A stretch of 64,000 nt of DNA from Drechslerella dactyloides (GCA_020064725.1 JAGTWJ010000002.1:4898001-4962000); one strand, 5' to 3'. Positions 46,957 to 58,257 are shown, numbered from the stretch's first letter. Notes: a model not told the origin generated them from the letters alone. Program-made: numbers and translations.

Positions 46957-47825
46957 TTAATATGTCAATCTGACCTTCTGTCCCTTGAATTTCTCGCCGC
47001 CGTTCCGGACGCCTTCCTCGAAGACAAAGGCACCGACGTCCTTCCTGGAGATAGTATATCCGATCGCTGGGCCGTCCACGATTGTCCATCCGCAACCGCC
47101 TTCAGCGAGGGTAAGTTCTCCCTTGGCGCTATCCTTAGTTGACTCTTCATGACCGACCCTGATGTTGCCGTAAGTGGCTTCGCCGTCTGTAAGCAGCGAC
47201 GGGCGAACAATCATATAGTTACGCAGGACACCCTTGATTGCAGCCTCGATCACGAGATCTTCCATAATCCCCTTGTCGAGATGTGGGGTCTTGAGTGCCC
47301 AATGGTAGAAGGGCTGGAAGAGCAGCGGGACGTCGTTGGTGTTCTTGATACCTGTGGTTGAGATGAAGAGTGCGAATGGTGGACGGGTGGGCTTGAGGTC
47401 TGCGATCGTGTCCATGATGAGTCTGGTGGTGTCCTCGCAGAGGGTAGGCGTGGGAAACTTGAAGGTAAGTGGGTTATTGGTGGTGGGGCGCATCCCGAGG
47501 CCGTAGATGATTGTATCAACGACAGCATTGGTAGATGGGTCGACGAGGGTGGCGCGCACGTCGTCAGGGTTGAGGCCGTCACCTTGGACGATGCGGAGGT
47601 TGGTGGTAGGAACGGTAGTGGGGAGTAGGCCTTTGAGTTTCTCAGATGAACGTACGACTGGGATTGATAACTGTTAGTAGCTGGCATGGTAGCAGCTCTG
47701 GGGTTGAACATTGGTAACGTACGGACGGAACATCGGTAGCCAGCTCGGAGAGAGTGCTCAAGCGTAGTGACAGCGCAACCACCGGTGGCACCGAAGAAGG
47801 CGACAGTCTTGGATGGCTGGGACAT
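46957..47825 (-). CDS. NAD(P)-binding Rossmann-fold protein, atypical SDR/NmrA-like (267 aa)
   Basis: Probable NAD(P)H-dependent reductase or redox-sensing regulator. Two exons: 47825-47723 and 47657-46957, phase 1, giving the continuous text AGYRCSVLVRSSEKLKGLLP. The nucleotide-binding loop is at the N-terminus (VAFFGATGGCAVTTLEHSLRAGY), matching the GxxGxxx pattern of atypical short-chain dehydrogenases. Later, VQGDGLNPDDV corresponds to the Asp region after strand 3. The active-site Tyr-x-x-x-Lys of classical SDRs is not evident; the family member is therefore likely of the NmrA/isoflavone-reductase-like type. Ends with EKFKGQKVRLTY. Substrate not inferable. Confidence 0.82.
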
Positions 47826-49580
47826 TTTGATTGTATAGGTCGAGAAATGTGGGAGTGGTGGTGGTCGTCTCTTTGCGTTGGAGATGTGATATTCTGGAGC
47901 ACTAGTTCTGAAGTGGTTTAGTTGGAGATCGTTAAGATGAGTGGCGTCGATATTATGTCACTAGACAGGATATGAGAGATGGGGCTCTTTTGAGAGATGC
48001 GTATAGATGATTCTTCTAGAATTCTGATGGTGATGAGGGAGAGACGGGAACCTTGGGTGCCGGAACTATCGTATTTATACAACGCCTGGAGGCATTCGGA
48101 CAGGGAAAATTTCACAAGCTTGATCATGACCGTGGTCACCGCGATCAGCTCTGGCATTGCGCCGGTGGAGTTAATCGCGCTTCAATTGTCTGTCATTCAA
48201 TGTTCGTACGGCGACAGTTAGCAACTGCAGTTACCATGTTTGCTCCATCGGCGGGATAAGCTTCTTGAAGACGTGCCGGCGCCCGACCCTCGAGGGTATC
48301 CCCGCCACATCAAGACGAACCTCCTTGGAAACCCTTGGCAGGCTTTAAGTCCGCGGGCTGTGATTGGCTGCTGGACCCCGCCAAACCCCGTCGGATGAAC
48401 ATTAAGAGCAGTGACCGGGGGATCTGCAGCCAGCACTTGGCGCAAGTTTCCGAGGTGGCAGCATCGTATCGCACCGTATCGGATTCCGCTCAGCTTGGAC
48501 ATATCTATCTCCTTCCATCTTGGGTGCAACCTTCACAAATTTGGTCCAACGGCGAGGTCGGTTGTCGACGGCGCATGCGTGATATCCCATATCACAACCG
48601 CAGCTCCGAGCTGTTAGCGCTGCAGCGTCGACACGCTAATGTCGTATTTGAGTCTCAGTCTCGTAACATGCTGCAGTAACTTCCTTCCGGATAACTCTCC
48701 GTGCTCAAAAAGTCACTGGGATCAGTCGACGGATATATATTGGAACAGCTGTGCCGCCGGAGAGTCTCTGACTTGCGAGATCAGTCGACCTTTTATTCGG
48801 CCTGCTTGAATTTGCGAGCCGTGGTGCCCCCGGGGTCGTACATCTCTGATTTGTGTGTACGCGTCTACCTGACCGAATCAGAGTACGCAAGACGGCGTCT
48901 TGGGTCTGTCGACAGCTGCATTACAAGGTGCCGTGTCCGATGATAATGGCTTTGATATCTGAACTACACTTTGGCAGTATGACCGGTTCGAGGTTTTCCT
49001 CGAAGGGGGAAGCTGGTGCTCTGCATATGCGCATGTTCTGGCTGTCTGTGATGAGTAAAGCGACTTTAGCTTGATGCCGTGCCTGGAGGTCGCAATCCAA
49101 GCTTGGGTCTACACCTGGTATAAGAATCGCTGACTTCTCGACGATTGCAACTGTGTATCGAGGCCGGCCTGCAACTTGATGCCTGGAGGAGGAGGCGGAG
49201 ACGGCAGAATAGGGTGATCGCGATGACAGATGGTGGTGCTGCTGTTAGCTCTGCATTGGTTGGCAAGATGGGTCGCTGGTGGCGATGAGAGGATATACGG
49301 AACGTGCATCTTGACAGTTCGCCGCTCGGCGACAGAACTTTGAGAAAAGCAGTCGCAAACGTGACCGAGCTTTCTTCTTCCCTAGGCCTTCTCCCCCTTC
49401 TATCTTCCCTCCTAAATCATTCTTCTTCACTTCGTCTCCTCCTTCTGTGTTCTGACTTGTCTGATAAAGACCAAGCTATCTTCTTCCTCCTTCTCAGCTT
49501 AAGTTCTACCCCCTTGCCGACTGGCTAGCACCTCTTGATAACTCTCACGATTGAAATACAAACCAGACGCAGTCGTAAAA
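47826..49580. other. Divergent intergenic region
   Basis: Promoters of the Rossmann-fold gene (minus) and RRM gene (plus). CT-rich text at 49365-49520 precedes the RRM gene. No supported gene. Confidence 0.5.
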
Positions 49581-50819
49581 ATGCAATCTTCCTATGAAAA
49601 TCACCCAAATGGTGATGCAGCTGTGGCAGGTACTCCAGCCTCAACTCCAAATGGTGCTGCCCAGACCCCTCACCGTCATATCAAACCACTCAAATCCCAC
49701 TTTGCTACCGACTGGCGCAATCAAAAATCGCCATCGGGGTTTCCACCAAGACACCAGCCACCCTATCTCGGCTCTCGTGGCAAGGCACCTGGCTGGAACA
49801 GATGGATTCAAAAGACGGCGGAGTACCGCTATGAAGAACCCGATGCCTCGTACTCTAGGGAGGCTTGGAAGGCTACCGAAGAAGGTCGTCGCCTCTATTT
49901 CGGCAACCTCGACTGGCAAATCAGAGCTGCAGATGTTGCCTTATGGCTTGAAGGCGCCGGCTACAACTTGTAAGTGTGATATATCTCTTCCATATGTATA
50001 TATATATAGAGAGGTTGCTGAAGACTAACGCGAGCGATCAAATAACATAGGAAGGTCGTTGACATGCCGGCCAAGATGGACGAAGGGATAAAACGTCCAC
50101 TCTTCTGCTTCGTCGAGTTCTACACTGTTGAAGAGACCGAGGCGGTTAGAGCGGCCCTCGGTGGTCACACAATGCGCGGCCGCCCCGTCAAGATTGACTA
50201 CAGTAAGGGCACGCATACCAGGGCCGCGTCCATCAGTCATGCCGAAGAGCCTCAGACTCCCTCAAAGGTTCAGGTTGAAGTCGGAACTGGTTCCCCAAAG
50301 GCACACTCTTCTCACAAGATGGATAACACACCGGCTGCCGAAGTTAAGAACACTCCGATGGGAGGCATTCCAGAGTCTGCCCGTTTGTTCGTCGGCGGAC
50401 TCCCCCATGTTGAAAACATAAACGAGTTGGAGGATTTGGTCAGAGAGCTTTTCCTCGGGTTCCACGTGTAAGATGACCTGATACTGCTTCTAGTTTCTAG
50501 GTGCCTCCAGCTAACTATAATTTTCCCTGAAAGTGAGTCCCTTAGTGACATCATGAGTCCTAAAAAGCCAAAGTTTATGCAACATGAGAGCAACCACATC
50601 AATACTAGCTATTGTTTCGTTGATCTCGCGAACGTTGCAGAAGCGAAGATGGCAGTTCGCTTCTTAAACAAACGCGAGACTTCTTGGGGCGCAGCTCGCG
50701 TTAACTTCGCCGCTGGTGGAGTTGAGGGGAAGCTCAAATATCGCGGTTACGAGAATAATCAGCCAAAGCAGCACGAGCAGAACCAGCAGGAAGAAGCTGT
50801 TGGTAAGGAAGTTGTCTGA
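49581..50819 (+). CDS. RNA-binding protein with two RRM domains (359 aa)
   Basis: Probable mRNA-binding protein. Three exons: 49581-49969, 50051-50467, 50546-50819, phase 2 at both joints. For the last exon a TAG acceptor at 50545 is preferred over an AAG at 50533, which would add four residues. A 100-residue N-terminal low-complexity part precedes RRM1, whose RNP2 is RLYFGNL (about residue 104) and RNP1-like strand is RPLFCFVEF. After a Ser/Thr/Pro linker comes RRM2, with RNP2 RLFVGGL (about 240) and an RNP1-like strand TSYCFVDL, with an intron inside the domain. The C-terminus is Gln/Glu-rich and short. The first ATG is at 49581; the frame is open upstream but has no ATG. Confidence 0.85.
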
Positions 50820-51517
50820 CTGTCTCGAACAATGATGAATCGAACATTGGGAAACTTCTGGGAAACTTCAAACGATCGGAATATGGCATTAATGATGGAC
50901 TGGCAACTAACTTGACTCTCCATCCTTCTCGTTAACTTGTTCTTCCTTCGCTATGCGCTTTTTCAGTCTCTGGAATGCTTCAAGTGCTAGCTCCAGTAAC
51001 TTGTATTCAGCTCATTGTTTCTACCTGTTGCTTACGTTCCAATGTTGTCCTCCATTGGGACATATGCTTTGAAGAACTATTGAGCCGAGAGTTTCCATGG
51101 GCTCCTAATTAATAGCACAAGAGTGCGGATATCAATTCTTGACATATCTGGCGCACCGATTTAGGCTGTAAATTCACGAATAGCGATTGATATTGATTGG
51201 TTCCTGGGCTTCTAGTGTTTTGAGTGTTGGTTTTGGAATGAGGTGCGGTTCTCGATTCGAGCGGCCGAGTTCTAGAATTCTTTGAGAATCCAACATTTTA
51301 TCAGCGCAGCTTCTCGCAGTTGCTGTTACTCGCCGAAAGCCCACCATCCATGATCGATCTCAGCCCAATTGAACTTTTGGAGCCAGGTATATATCTTCAT
51401 ATCTGACCTTCCATCAGTGCAGTGCTACGTGCTGACTCTTGAATCCGAAGCGATCTGATCTCCCAAATCCAGCTAGTGTATCACAGTTAACTGCCCACTG
51501 GACTCGCGGCCGGCATC
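50820..51517. other. Intergenic, no feature seen
   Basis: AT-richer than the preceding block, no supported gene. Confidence 0.45.
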
Positions 51518-51892
51518 ATGTTAGCCTCGGTCGCTTCTTATTTCCTCTGCGTTCGCGAGGTACGTAACAGATATAATCAGCACTCGGAAATTGCTACGCC
51601 CTACCCGCCCACTGCCTCACTTGTGTCTTGCTGTTAAAGATTAATGCATGACTGATGATCCTAGGTCTTGTTCTTCACCCTGGTCACTCTACCGCTGACA
51701 TTGCTCGCGATGATCCTTTTCTACATCTCGCAGGAGATTGGGTCCAAGTTCATGCTCTGTGTCGGGTTAGTTGTGCTTTCTGTGCTCTGGGTGCTGCCTG
51801 ATAGAGATGACTGGATGATGGGAGGGAAGTTTACCGCGCTGTCTGCTTACCGCAAGCGTGGTATTGAGGGTAGTAACTATTTACTTGGTTGA
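51518..51892 (+). CDS. Possible small two-helix membrane protein (89 aa)
   Basis: Tentative. A 14-codon exon (51518-51559, MLASVASYFLCVRE) with a strong gtacgt donor joins in phase to 51665-51892 after a ctag acceptor. The product has two hydrophobic segments (VLFFTLVTLPLTLLAMILFYI and FMLCVGLVVLSVLWVL) separated by a short polar SQEIGSK loop, then a basic tail. No family recognised. Splice signals and the clean pair of membrane helices speak for a real gene; small size, no homology by eye and the repeat-bearing surroundings speak against. Confidence 0.4.
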
Positions 51893-53481
51893 ATGAGGCG
51901 CTTGCAGGTCTCGTCGACCAAGCCCTTTCTTGCCACCGGTGCTGTTTGATCCACGGAGATGTATCTTAGCTGAGAGAGTGCTGTGATTATTCTCATAGCC
52001 ACATAATTAAGTAGTAGGTCCTAGGAAGAGAAAAATTTCCCGAGATCTTTCAAGAACAAACTTGTAATCCTATAAGCCTAGAGCTTTCATGCATGCCTCT
52101 AGAAAAAAATTTGTTGCGTTGACAGGTCATTTGGAAGCCTTTATATATCAACCTAGACGCCTAGCTAGGCTAGGCTTATACTAAAGTACCGACATGAAAT
52201 ACTCTCCCGCCAGTTGGACCGCTGAGTATCCTATATTAATCGTCAAACCTGTATTAGCAATTTGATCAATCCATCTGCATACCGACCTAGCTCAGTTGGT
52301 AAATCTGGTCGATCAAATAATCACAATAATACCCTTCGCTACGTTACCTGCTAGCTCTAGCGGTGTCGGATTATAGAAACTGATCGATCTACCGTCGCTA
52401 CCATCGCTATAGTGCTATTCTATATTAAGATCTGTTTACGAAGTACACTAAGCAACCTTTTCAGGATTACTCGCGGATCTACGTGGATGCAACCTGCAAA
52501 ACAGGTAAATGTCGAGGCCGATTTTATAACATCCTTGTAATTAATATATCTGCTAGAGTACTAATGATACACTCGCCTTAAGAATGGCCGATAGATCGTA
52601 AGTCAGGCTATATAGGCTACCAGTGCGATAATGAATGCAGTCTTTGGGCCATTTTAGGTCGAATAAATGATTTAAGCTCTTGGAATCGACAAATGAAAGT
52701 CAGTGCTTGCACTTGTTAAATTCGAATCGTTGCCAGTGGTTGACAGCCGTCAACTGACAAGGCACACAACTTTGGCGTTACACCAACACAGAACAGATCG
52801 GACATCCCTGTTCAGCGTTATCGGACCAGGCATCCGAGCGGACCCCGACTGGTTTGAGGTCTGAAACTTGCGAGAGGGCCGCTACCCCGCAGAAGCGGGA
52901 TGACTTGTGTGGGGAGAAACACTATAACCGGACTTAAGCCTATGAAAAGTGAGGCCTAGCCGTTCAGCACTATTACGTGAGCAGTATCCAAGGAGTGCTC
53001 GAATGTTCGCGGATCCGTGGCTATGCCAAAGTTAGACCTGGACTGTGCCAAAGTGACCAGGTGGGTAATGACTACAGTGGGCTCGCTATGCTTTCTTTCT
53101 GCTGTTTTAGTATAACAATGAGTTTTACTTGTTCTCTGGAAGATTCAAATTCAATCTGGGCATCCTGATCTGTTGTTGTGGGGCTACATCGAGCTTGCTT
53201 GGATAGATTTGACCTTGGTGTTGGTGTTTTGCCGAAGATAAGCCGATACGTCTATGGACGTTGACTCACAAATTCTTGGGCAGTATCAGTTCGCGTATGT
53301 CAAAACCTGTTGAATATTTAAATGGTGGCTGCTGTATCGTGAGATGCTGTCTCGAGCTAGCGGTTCTATTTGGGTTGAGTCAGAGTAACATAACGTTGGA
53401 AATGCTCCTATACCAACACGGACCGATATAAGCTAGCTGACATTACGGGTGTCAGGCTGCGAAATTCGAATTGTCGATTCA
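51893..53481. other. AT-rich gene-free stretch with degenerate tRNA-like text
   Basis: No gene seen. Contains cctag/ctagg repeats near 52155-52185 and, at 52282-52369, a sequence with a perfect tRNA A-box-like segment (tagctcagttggt) but no recognisable B box. Likely decayed repeats. Confidence 0.5.
52282..52369 (+). other. tRNA-like relic: A box and possible end pairing only
   Basis: ccgac at 52282 can pair with gtcgg at 52365, and tagctcagttggt at 52288-52300 equals a tRNA D-arm/A box. The anticodon arm and TpsiC arm are not recognisable, so this is at best a decayed tRNA or the head of a tRNA-derived SINE. Confidence 0.25.
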
Positions 53482-54263
53482 ATGGCATCGGAAAACAAGC
53501 CGTTCGTGCGGCCGGTCGATCCGGCGAAGGACGCAGCTGCGCTTTTTGTAGTCGTAAGTGTGCCATATATATATCAGACCGCCCGGCCAGCTGGCCAGGC
53601 TGCCCGGTCTCAACCGTCCGCTGCTAATTTAATCCTGACACTTTCGCCAAGTGTCAAAAAACCGTCGGCCCAGAACTCCGATTAGGTACTCCGAACAGAA
53701 TCGCCCCGTATATCTGGGAAGTTCCCTACATTCGCCTCTGCCCTGAGCACTGCTTTGTCGTCGATGATGGCTATGGCGCCGCAGTCGGGTACGTCGTCTG
53801 TGCGCCTGACAATCACACGTTCGCCAAGCGGTTCAGAGAAGAATATATCCCCAGTCTGGAATCACTGGATCCGATCTTGAAGGAGCCGCCAATAGAGCCA
53901 CAAGCAGACTGGGGCGAAGATCTTACATTAGGCGTCCTACAGTGTCTGTATAACCCAGAAGATTTGCTGCACTCGGTGTGCCCACGGCTGCTGGAGGAAT
54001 ATCCTGCACATCTGCACATAGATATCCTGCCGGAGTACCAGCGGATGGGGTTTGGGACACAGCTGATGGAAAATCTGTGGGCGAAGCTGAGGCAGGATAA
54101 AGTGGCTGGTGTGCACCTCATTATGGATAGCAGAAACATTGATGCGGAGAGGTTCTACCTTGCTATTGGATATAATAGGTTCGATGAGGTGGTTGATGGG
54201 GGTGCGAGCGGAGAGCTAGGCAAAGATGTTAACAACAACCTGTGGATGGTGAAAAGACTGTAG
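53482..54263 (+). CDS. GNAT-family N-acetyltransferase (227 aa)
   Basis: Acetyl-CoA-dependent acetyltransferase, substrate unknown. Two exons: 53482-53553 and 53652-54263 with a 98-nt intron (gtaagt donor, ctaat branch near 53624, AAG acceptor). This join gives AALFVVCQKTVGPELRLGTP in phase 0; the better-looking TAG acceptor at 53683-53685 does not keep the frame. Motif C/D strands are in GAAVGYVVCAPDN, and the acetyl-CoA pyrophosphate loop is ILPEYQRMGFGTQLM with the Q/RxxGxG signature. Motif B (GVHLIMDSRNIDAERFYLAIGYNRF) is complete. The insert DPILKEPPIEPQADWGEDL between strands is long, as seen in fungal relatives. It sits alone in a gene-poor block before the transposon relics. Confidence 0.8.
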
Positions 54264-54303
54264 AGAAGAGACTGACGCGGCATGGTTCTGCTATAAAGGA
54301 ATC

Positions 54304-54384
54304 TTAGAGTGCATTTGTCAAGTTAGCAACTTTGTTGAAATGGTGCTATATCGGGGATTCAATTAGAACTTAACTGCACTCTAA
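54304..54384. repeat. 10-bp perfect inverted repeat, 61-nt loop, TA at both ends
   Basis: ttagagtgca at 54304-54313 is mirrored by tgcactctaa at 54375-54384. If the outer TA pairs are a target duplication, the inner 75 bp would be a Tc1/mariner-type mini-element. The arms are too short to be sure. Confidence 0.3.
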
Positions 54385-54817
54385 TTCCACTTACCTCTTC
54401 GTGTTGAAAATTGCATATTGGTTTCTCAGTGGGTTGAATATAGCAATCAAAAAGATATTGGAGAGTTCAATATAGTAACTGGTAGAGAGGTTGTTTGAAT
54501 TGTAAACTTGGGAGGTTAGTGTGCAAAGCCAAACATTGCAACTTACCTTTCAGGTTTTGCTCTGCAGGTTTGAAGCACACAGGGTTAGATTTGAGGGACA
54601 GTAGAAATGTAGGAGTCGGAATCCGGGGAGAAGTCGGTGGCCAAACAACTTTACCAAAGATTCACAAGACGGGACAACCTCGGAACCCACAAAGTTTTAC
54701 AGCTTCAGATTGAAAATTTTTGCTCAATCGGTCCGCCGAAGAGAGTGCTAACCGGGATAATGAGACCGGAGAAATTTACAAATCCCCGCTCAGCTTTATG
54801 ATAAGTGGCAAGCCAAG

Positions 54818-55254
54818 CCCCAATGTGGTCTCGCGAGCCAGATCGCACGAAGTGCAGGCGCACGTCAGTGCGGTCTGGTATAAAGTGGCCCCAGAAAATA
54901 TATTATTTATTCAGTACCACCGTATATCCTAAATTTTGTTACACAAAAAAAGCTTTTCCTAAAAACCTGAAAGTTTGTTGTTTAATAGCTTAGCAATATA
55001 GCACCCAAAACAGCTAGTTTCTTAATATAAATCGGTCTTAATACTATAATACTAAAAAATCAAAAGAATTGCCTCCCCTAATCTAAAATTGATAATATAA
55101 AACTCAGGAAAATCAGGGTATTCCAGAAAATTAAGAGTTGAGATTTTGTAAAAGGGGTCAGCCAATTCCGCAAGAACAATACTTTGCTTTAAACCAGACC
55201 ACACTGACGTGCACCTGCACTTCGTGCGATCTGGTTTACGAGACCACCCCAATG
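54818..55254. mobile_element. 421-bp hAT-type MITE (54826-55246) with 8-bp target duplication
   Basis: A non-autonomous DNA transposon. The 60-bp terminal inverted repeats begin tggtctcg and match at 54 of 60 positions; the left arm is 54826-54885 and the right arm 55246-55187. Immediately outside both ends is the same 8-mer, ccccaatg (54818-54825 and 55247-55254), a perfect target-site duplication. The interior is AT-rich and codes for nothing. An 8-bp duplication is the hallmark of the hAT superfamily, so mobilisation by a hAT transposase elsewhere in the genome is inferred. Five of the six TIR mismatches are transitions. Confidence 0.85.
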
Positions 55255-55866
55255 CAATTCGCATGTCGACTGTTACAACTAGAGCTATTATTAGGGAATG
55301 CCTGATATATAGACTCGACGATCATGTGCATTGGGTGAGACGATGAGTAGTGACTATGCGGTACGCACTGATGAGCTCCTTTCGAAGTACCCTGTTGCAC
55401 TATCGTACATATGGATTGTGATCTCGGCATCGGCACTGAGGTTAATCAGGATATTAGATCTGAGCGAGTGCAATGTTAGGAAGCTAGATTGAATAAATTA
55501 TTCAAGCCATCTTCGACAAACAACAAGTCTCTCAGACTTGTCTCCACGCAAGTGAATATGATCATCATTGCATGCAAGGGGCTTCACAACTTTCAGAACG
55601 GTATCTAGTTCACTAGACATAAGACATCCGCACATATGTAAAAACCGCATATGCCGTTAGCCTGTAGAGCCTATATAATTAACACGATGCCTATTGAGCA
55701 GTCAGGCGTTTTCCAGTTAAGCTTGATTTGCCTGTTAAGCGGGCATCTCCGCCATTAGGAGCAACCTGATTGGTAGACTAATACTTACTGATCGGAGAGA
55801 AAAATAAGGCGCATACGTCACAGCCGCAAGATGTGTCCCGTGATCAACACTCGGTTGAGGCTCGAG

Positions 55867-55935
55867 TCCAACTCTGGTCTCGCAAGCCAAACCCACTGTA
55901 AAAGGGAGGGTCTGGTTTACGAGACCATCCAACTC
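55867..55935. mobile_element. 53-bp micro-element (55875-55927) with the same ends and its own 8-bp duplication
   Basis: The element starts tggtctcg and ends cgagacca, with 20-bp terminal inverted repeats (17 of 20 matched, all three differences transitions) around a 13-bp core. The flanks carry a perfect 8-bp duplication, tccaactc (55867-55874 and 55928-55935), different from that of the 421-bp element, so it is a separate insertion. The first 16 bases match the larger element's ends apart from C/T and G/A differences. It lies 628 bp downstream of the larger copy. Confidence 0.8.
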
Positions 55936-57092
55936 CTTGATTTAAGCAAATATTAGCCAGGCGCATTGAGCTTGCCAGTATGGTATCCCACGATTCCCTC
56001 TGCACGCTGTACTTGGCTTGGGTAGTCGCAGGATTTTGACCGGGTCTATTTGCCTTTATTTTGCAGCTAGAGTATATTTGACCCGAACATCAAGCCGTTA
56101 AAGTGCGCATATGCTAGTTGGTCGTTTCATATTATGGCATATCGTCATATCTGGGGACTCAATGTATCCGTATCCGGGCTCTGTCTCATCCCAATTATAC
56201 AGTGGATTTGTGCTCTCATAGACACTTATTAGTGTCGAGCGTGGACGTTTCGGTTTAGCGACTCGACGCGCTGCCGCCCACTTGCAGGACTGTGGACCCA
56301 CAATCGCCGCCGGATTAATACCAGGATCATGCTTTCATGTTCCATGCAAATCCACACTTGCCTAGGCACACTAGTAAGCCTGGTGCATGCTACTATTGCG
56401 TGTTATACTTAGGGCATGTGGAGTACACGGATCTCGGAATGAGAGAATACTGTAAACTGACAAGCTGTACCGGAATTTCGAGGTGTTACTCCCCGTCAAG
56501 GCACCTCCACAGTCGCAACGAAGCGACAATTGCAATCGAAACGGCAATTGGTAGGAGGCTGAGATGCTGTGGGGTTTCTTACACATTACCAGGTAGGTTC
56601 AAACAGTGTAGCGTCATGCACTTATATCTGATCGGACTACCAAGAACAGACAAAAGGCGTAGATGTGCTGGATTGAATTGCCAAAATCCCGATGGAGATG
56701 GTCGGTTTTGTCATCTGGGTTATAGATCTGCATCTTGATATTAAGGCAGTGCAGGGAGGAGGGACCGGCAGCAACGAATTGGTAAGTGCCATCTGGGGAA
56801 GTTGGATGAACGGCTTTATCACGAGACTTGATGAATGGGTCATGAGATCGTTTAGGGCCAAGACCTGCGAAAAGGCGATGCAAGCTGTAGCTAGACTCCC
56901 AGACGATATCTTGTAGCGAGCTGTCGTAACGATGAACAGCTTCCATCACAGTCGAATAATCTTGTCTTGAGAAGGATCCATTTCCCGAGAATAAACGACA
57001 ACTGTTAATTCTGTCGTGGGCTCAAGCCTCGCACTTGAATGATCGGTTCATCAATGCATCGTAGAGACCTTCCTTTAGTTAATCGATGGAGG

Positions 57093-57118
57093 GTTGCGTC
57101 TGTTGCGTCTGTTGCGTT
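57093..57118. repeat. Almost three copies of a 9-nt unit (gttgcgtct)
   Basis: Short perfect tandem repeat in non-coding sequence. Confidence 0.8.
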
Positions 57119-57870
57119 GGCCCGGCTTGGTTAAATCTTGTCCGTTTGGGATCTCATAATCTGTGGGGCTGTTTCGGCTGGTGTTTGGTTTTTCCGGTGT
57201 AGTCCAGGTACACGAAACAGCACTAAAAAGCTTAGACCTTCGAAGAATGTTCTATAGAATCTCCTGATCAGGCTACCCGCAGCTTGTCCCTGTTGCGTGT
57301 CCTGCAATCTCATCCGCGAGTCCAGCAGTATTCCTCTGCCAGCGACGGCCGAAAGGCCGGCTGGATTTTAAAATTTTCGGCTCTTGCTGTATAGATCGAC
57401 GTACCTGCAGTCAGCGTTTGAAGTTAATCCAGTATCTTTCAGCTAAGAGACTCTAATGATGGCTGATCGGACCAACATGATGGCTTCATTTTTGCCCAAT
57501 GGTCTTGTGTGAGAAGAAGCAGTCTGGTCGCGGGTGCCGGTTTCTCATGAAACTTTCGGGGACTGTGCAGCTACTGCCTAGTAGAGTATTCCGGTCAATG
57601 TAGATATGACGGATACTCGGGAAAGTCCACTCACACGGACAAACGTTGGATCATGTTGCAGCAGAGCCGTTGCTGATTGGACATCCAGCTGGCGTCTGGA
57701 CTCTCGCGATCTGGTTGAGGAGGAAAGTGGAAGGGCGAGGTTGAGGCAGGGGCTGTTGTTATACCCGGCGGCTTTTCAGCCGACGCTGCCGTCGAACTTC
57801 CAAAAGCAAAACATCAACCTCACCTCAACGCAAACGCATCGCGGCCTCCCATAGTGCACAGGATCTCCAA

Positions 57871-57876
57871 GGCTAA
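57871..57876 (+). promoter_or_regulatory. Possible XlnR/Xyr1 site (ggctaa) upstream of the cellulase
   Basis: Matches the GGCTAA core recognised by the fungal (hemi)cellulase activator. It is 540 bases before the start codon of the GH7 gene. A six-base motif occurs often by chance. Confidence 0.3.
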
Positions 57877-58213
57877 GTTATGAATCCGGTCTAAGAACCC
57901 TGCCATTGGTCAGCGGAAGTAGCTGGCACAAGATACCGTTGCTACGGGCAGACCACTGCCGAAAGATGCCTGGTCACAGGGCCGCCCTGGTCACTCTTTT
58001 GGTACCTTGACGGCTCCGCCGGCTTGTCTTCTACGCGTATGCGTACAGACCAACCAGATCTCTGAAACTTTCTCGAAGGCGAAAATCCGGACGTCTCCAG
58101 CAATTTCGCAGATGTAGGACTTTGCAGGGGACCATGCGCGACTCACAGCTTGACCGGATGGTCCAGGATCGGTTCCATGATGACCAGACCCTAGACTGCG
58201 AAGGCATCTTGGC

Positions 58214-58219
58214 CCGGAG
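58214..58219 (+). promoter_or_regulatory. Possible CreA site (ccggag) upstream of the cellulase
   Basis: Fits the SYGGRG consensus of the carbon catabolite repressor, 36 bases upstream of the TATA box. Short motif, so only suggestive. Confidence 0.3.
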
Positions 58220-58249
58220 TTCGAGGTGGAGGAACAGATGGAGTAGATG

Positions 58250-58257
58250 TATATAAG
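58250..58257 (+). promoter_or_regulatory. TATA box of the GH7 cellulase gene
   Basis: tatataag, 159-166 bases before the start codon, a spacing that suits a strongly inducible fungal gene with a short leader. Confidence 0.6.

Noticed and set aside
52440..52620. Possible transposon protein remnant
   Set aside because: A short frame reads somewhat protein-like, but no family motif could be identified and stops interrupt it.
56614..56949. 111-codon minus-strand ORF in the AT-rich block
   Set aside because: No recognisable domain; could be a gene relic, but nothing beyond an open frame supports it.
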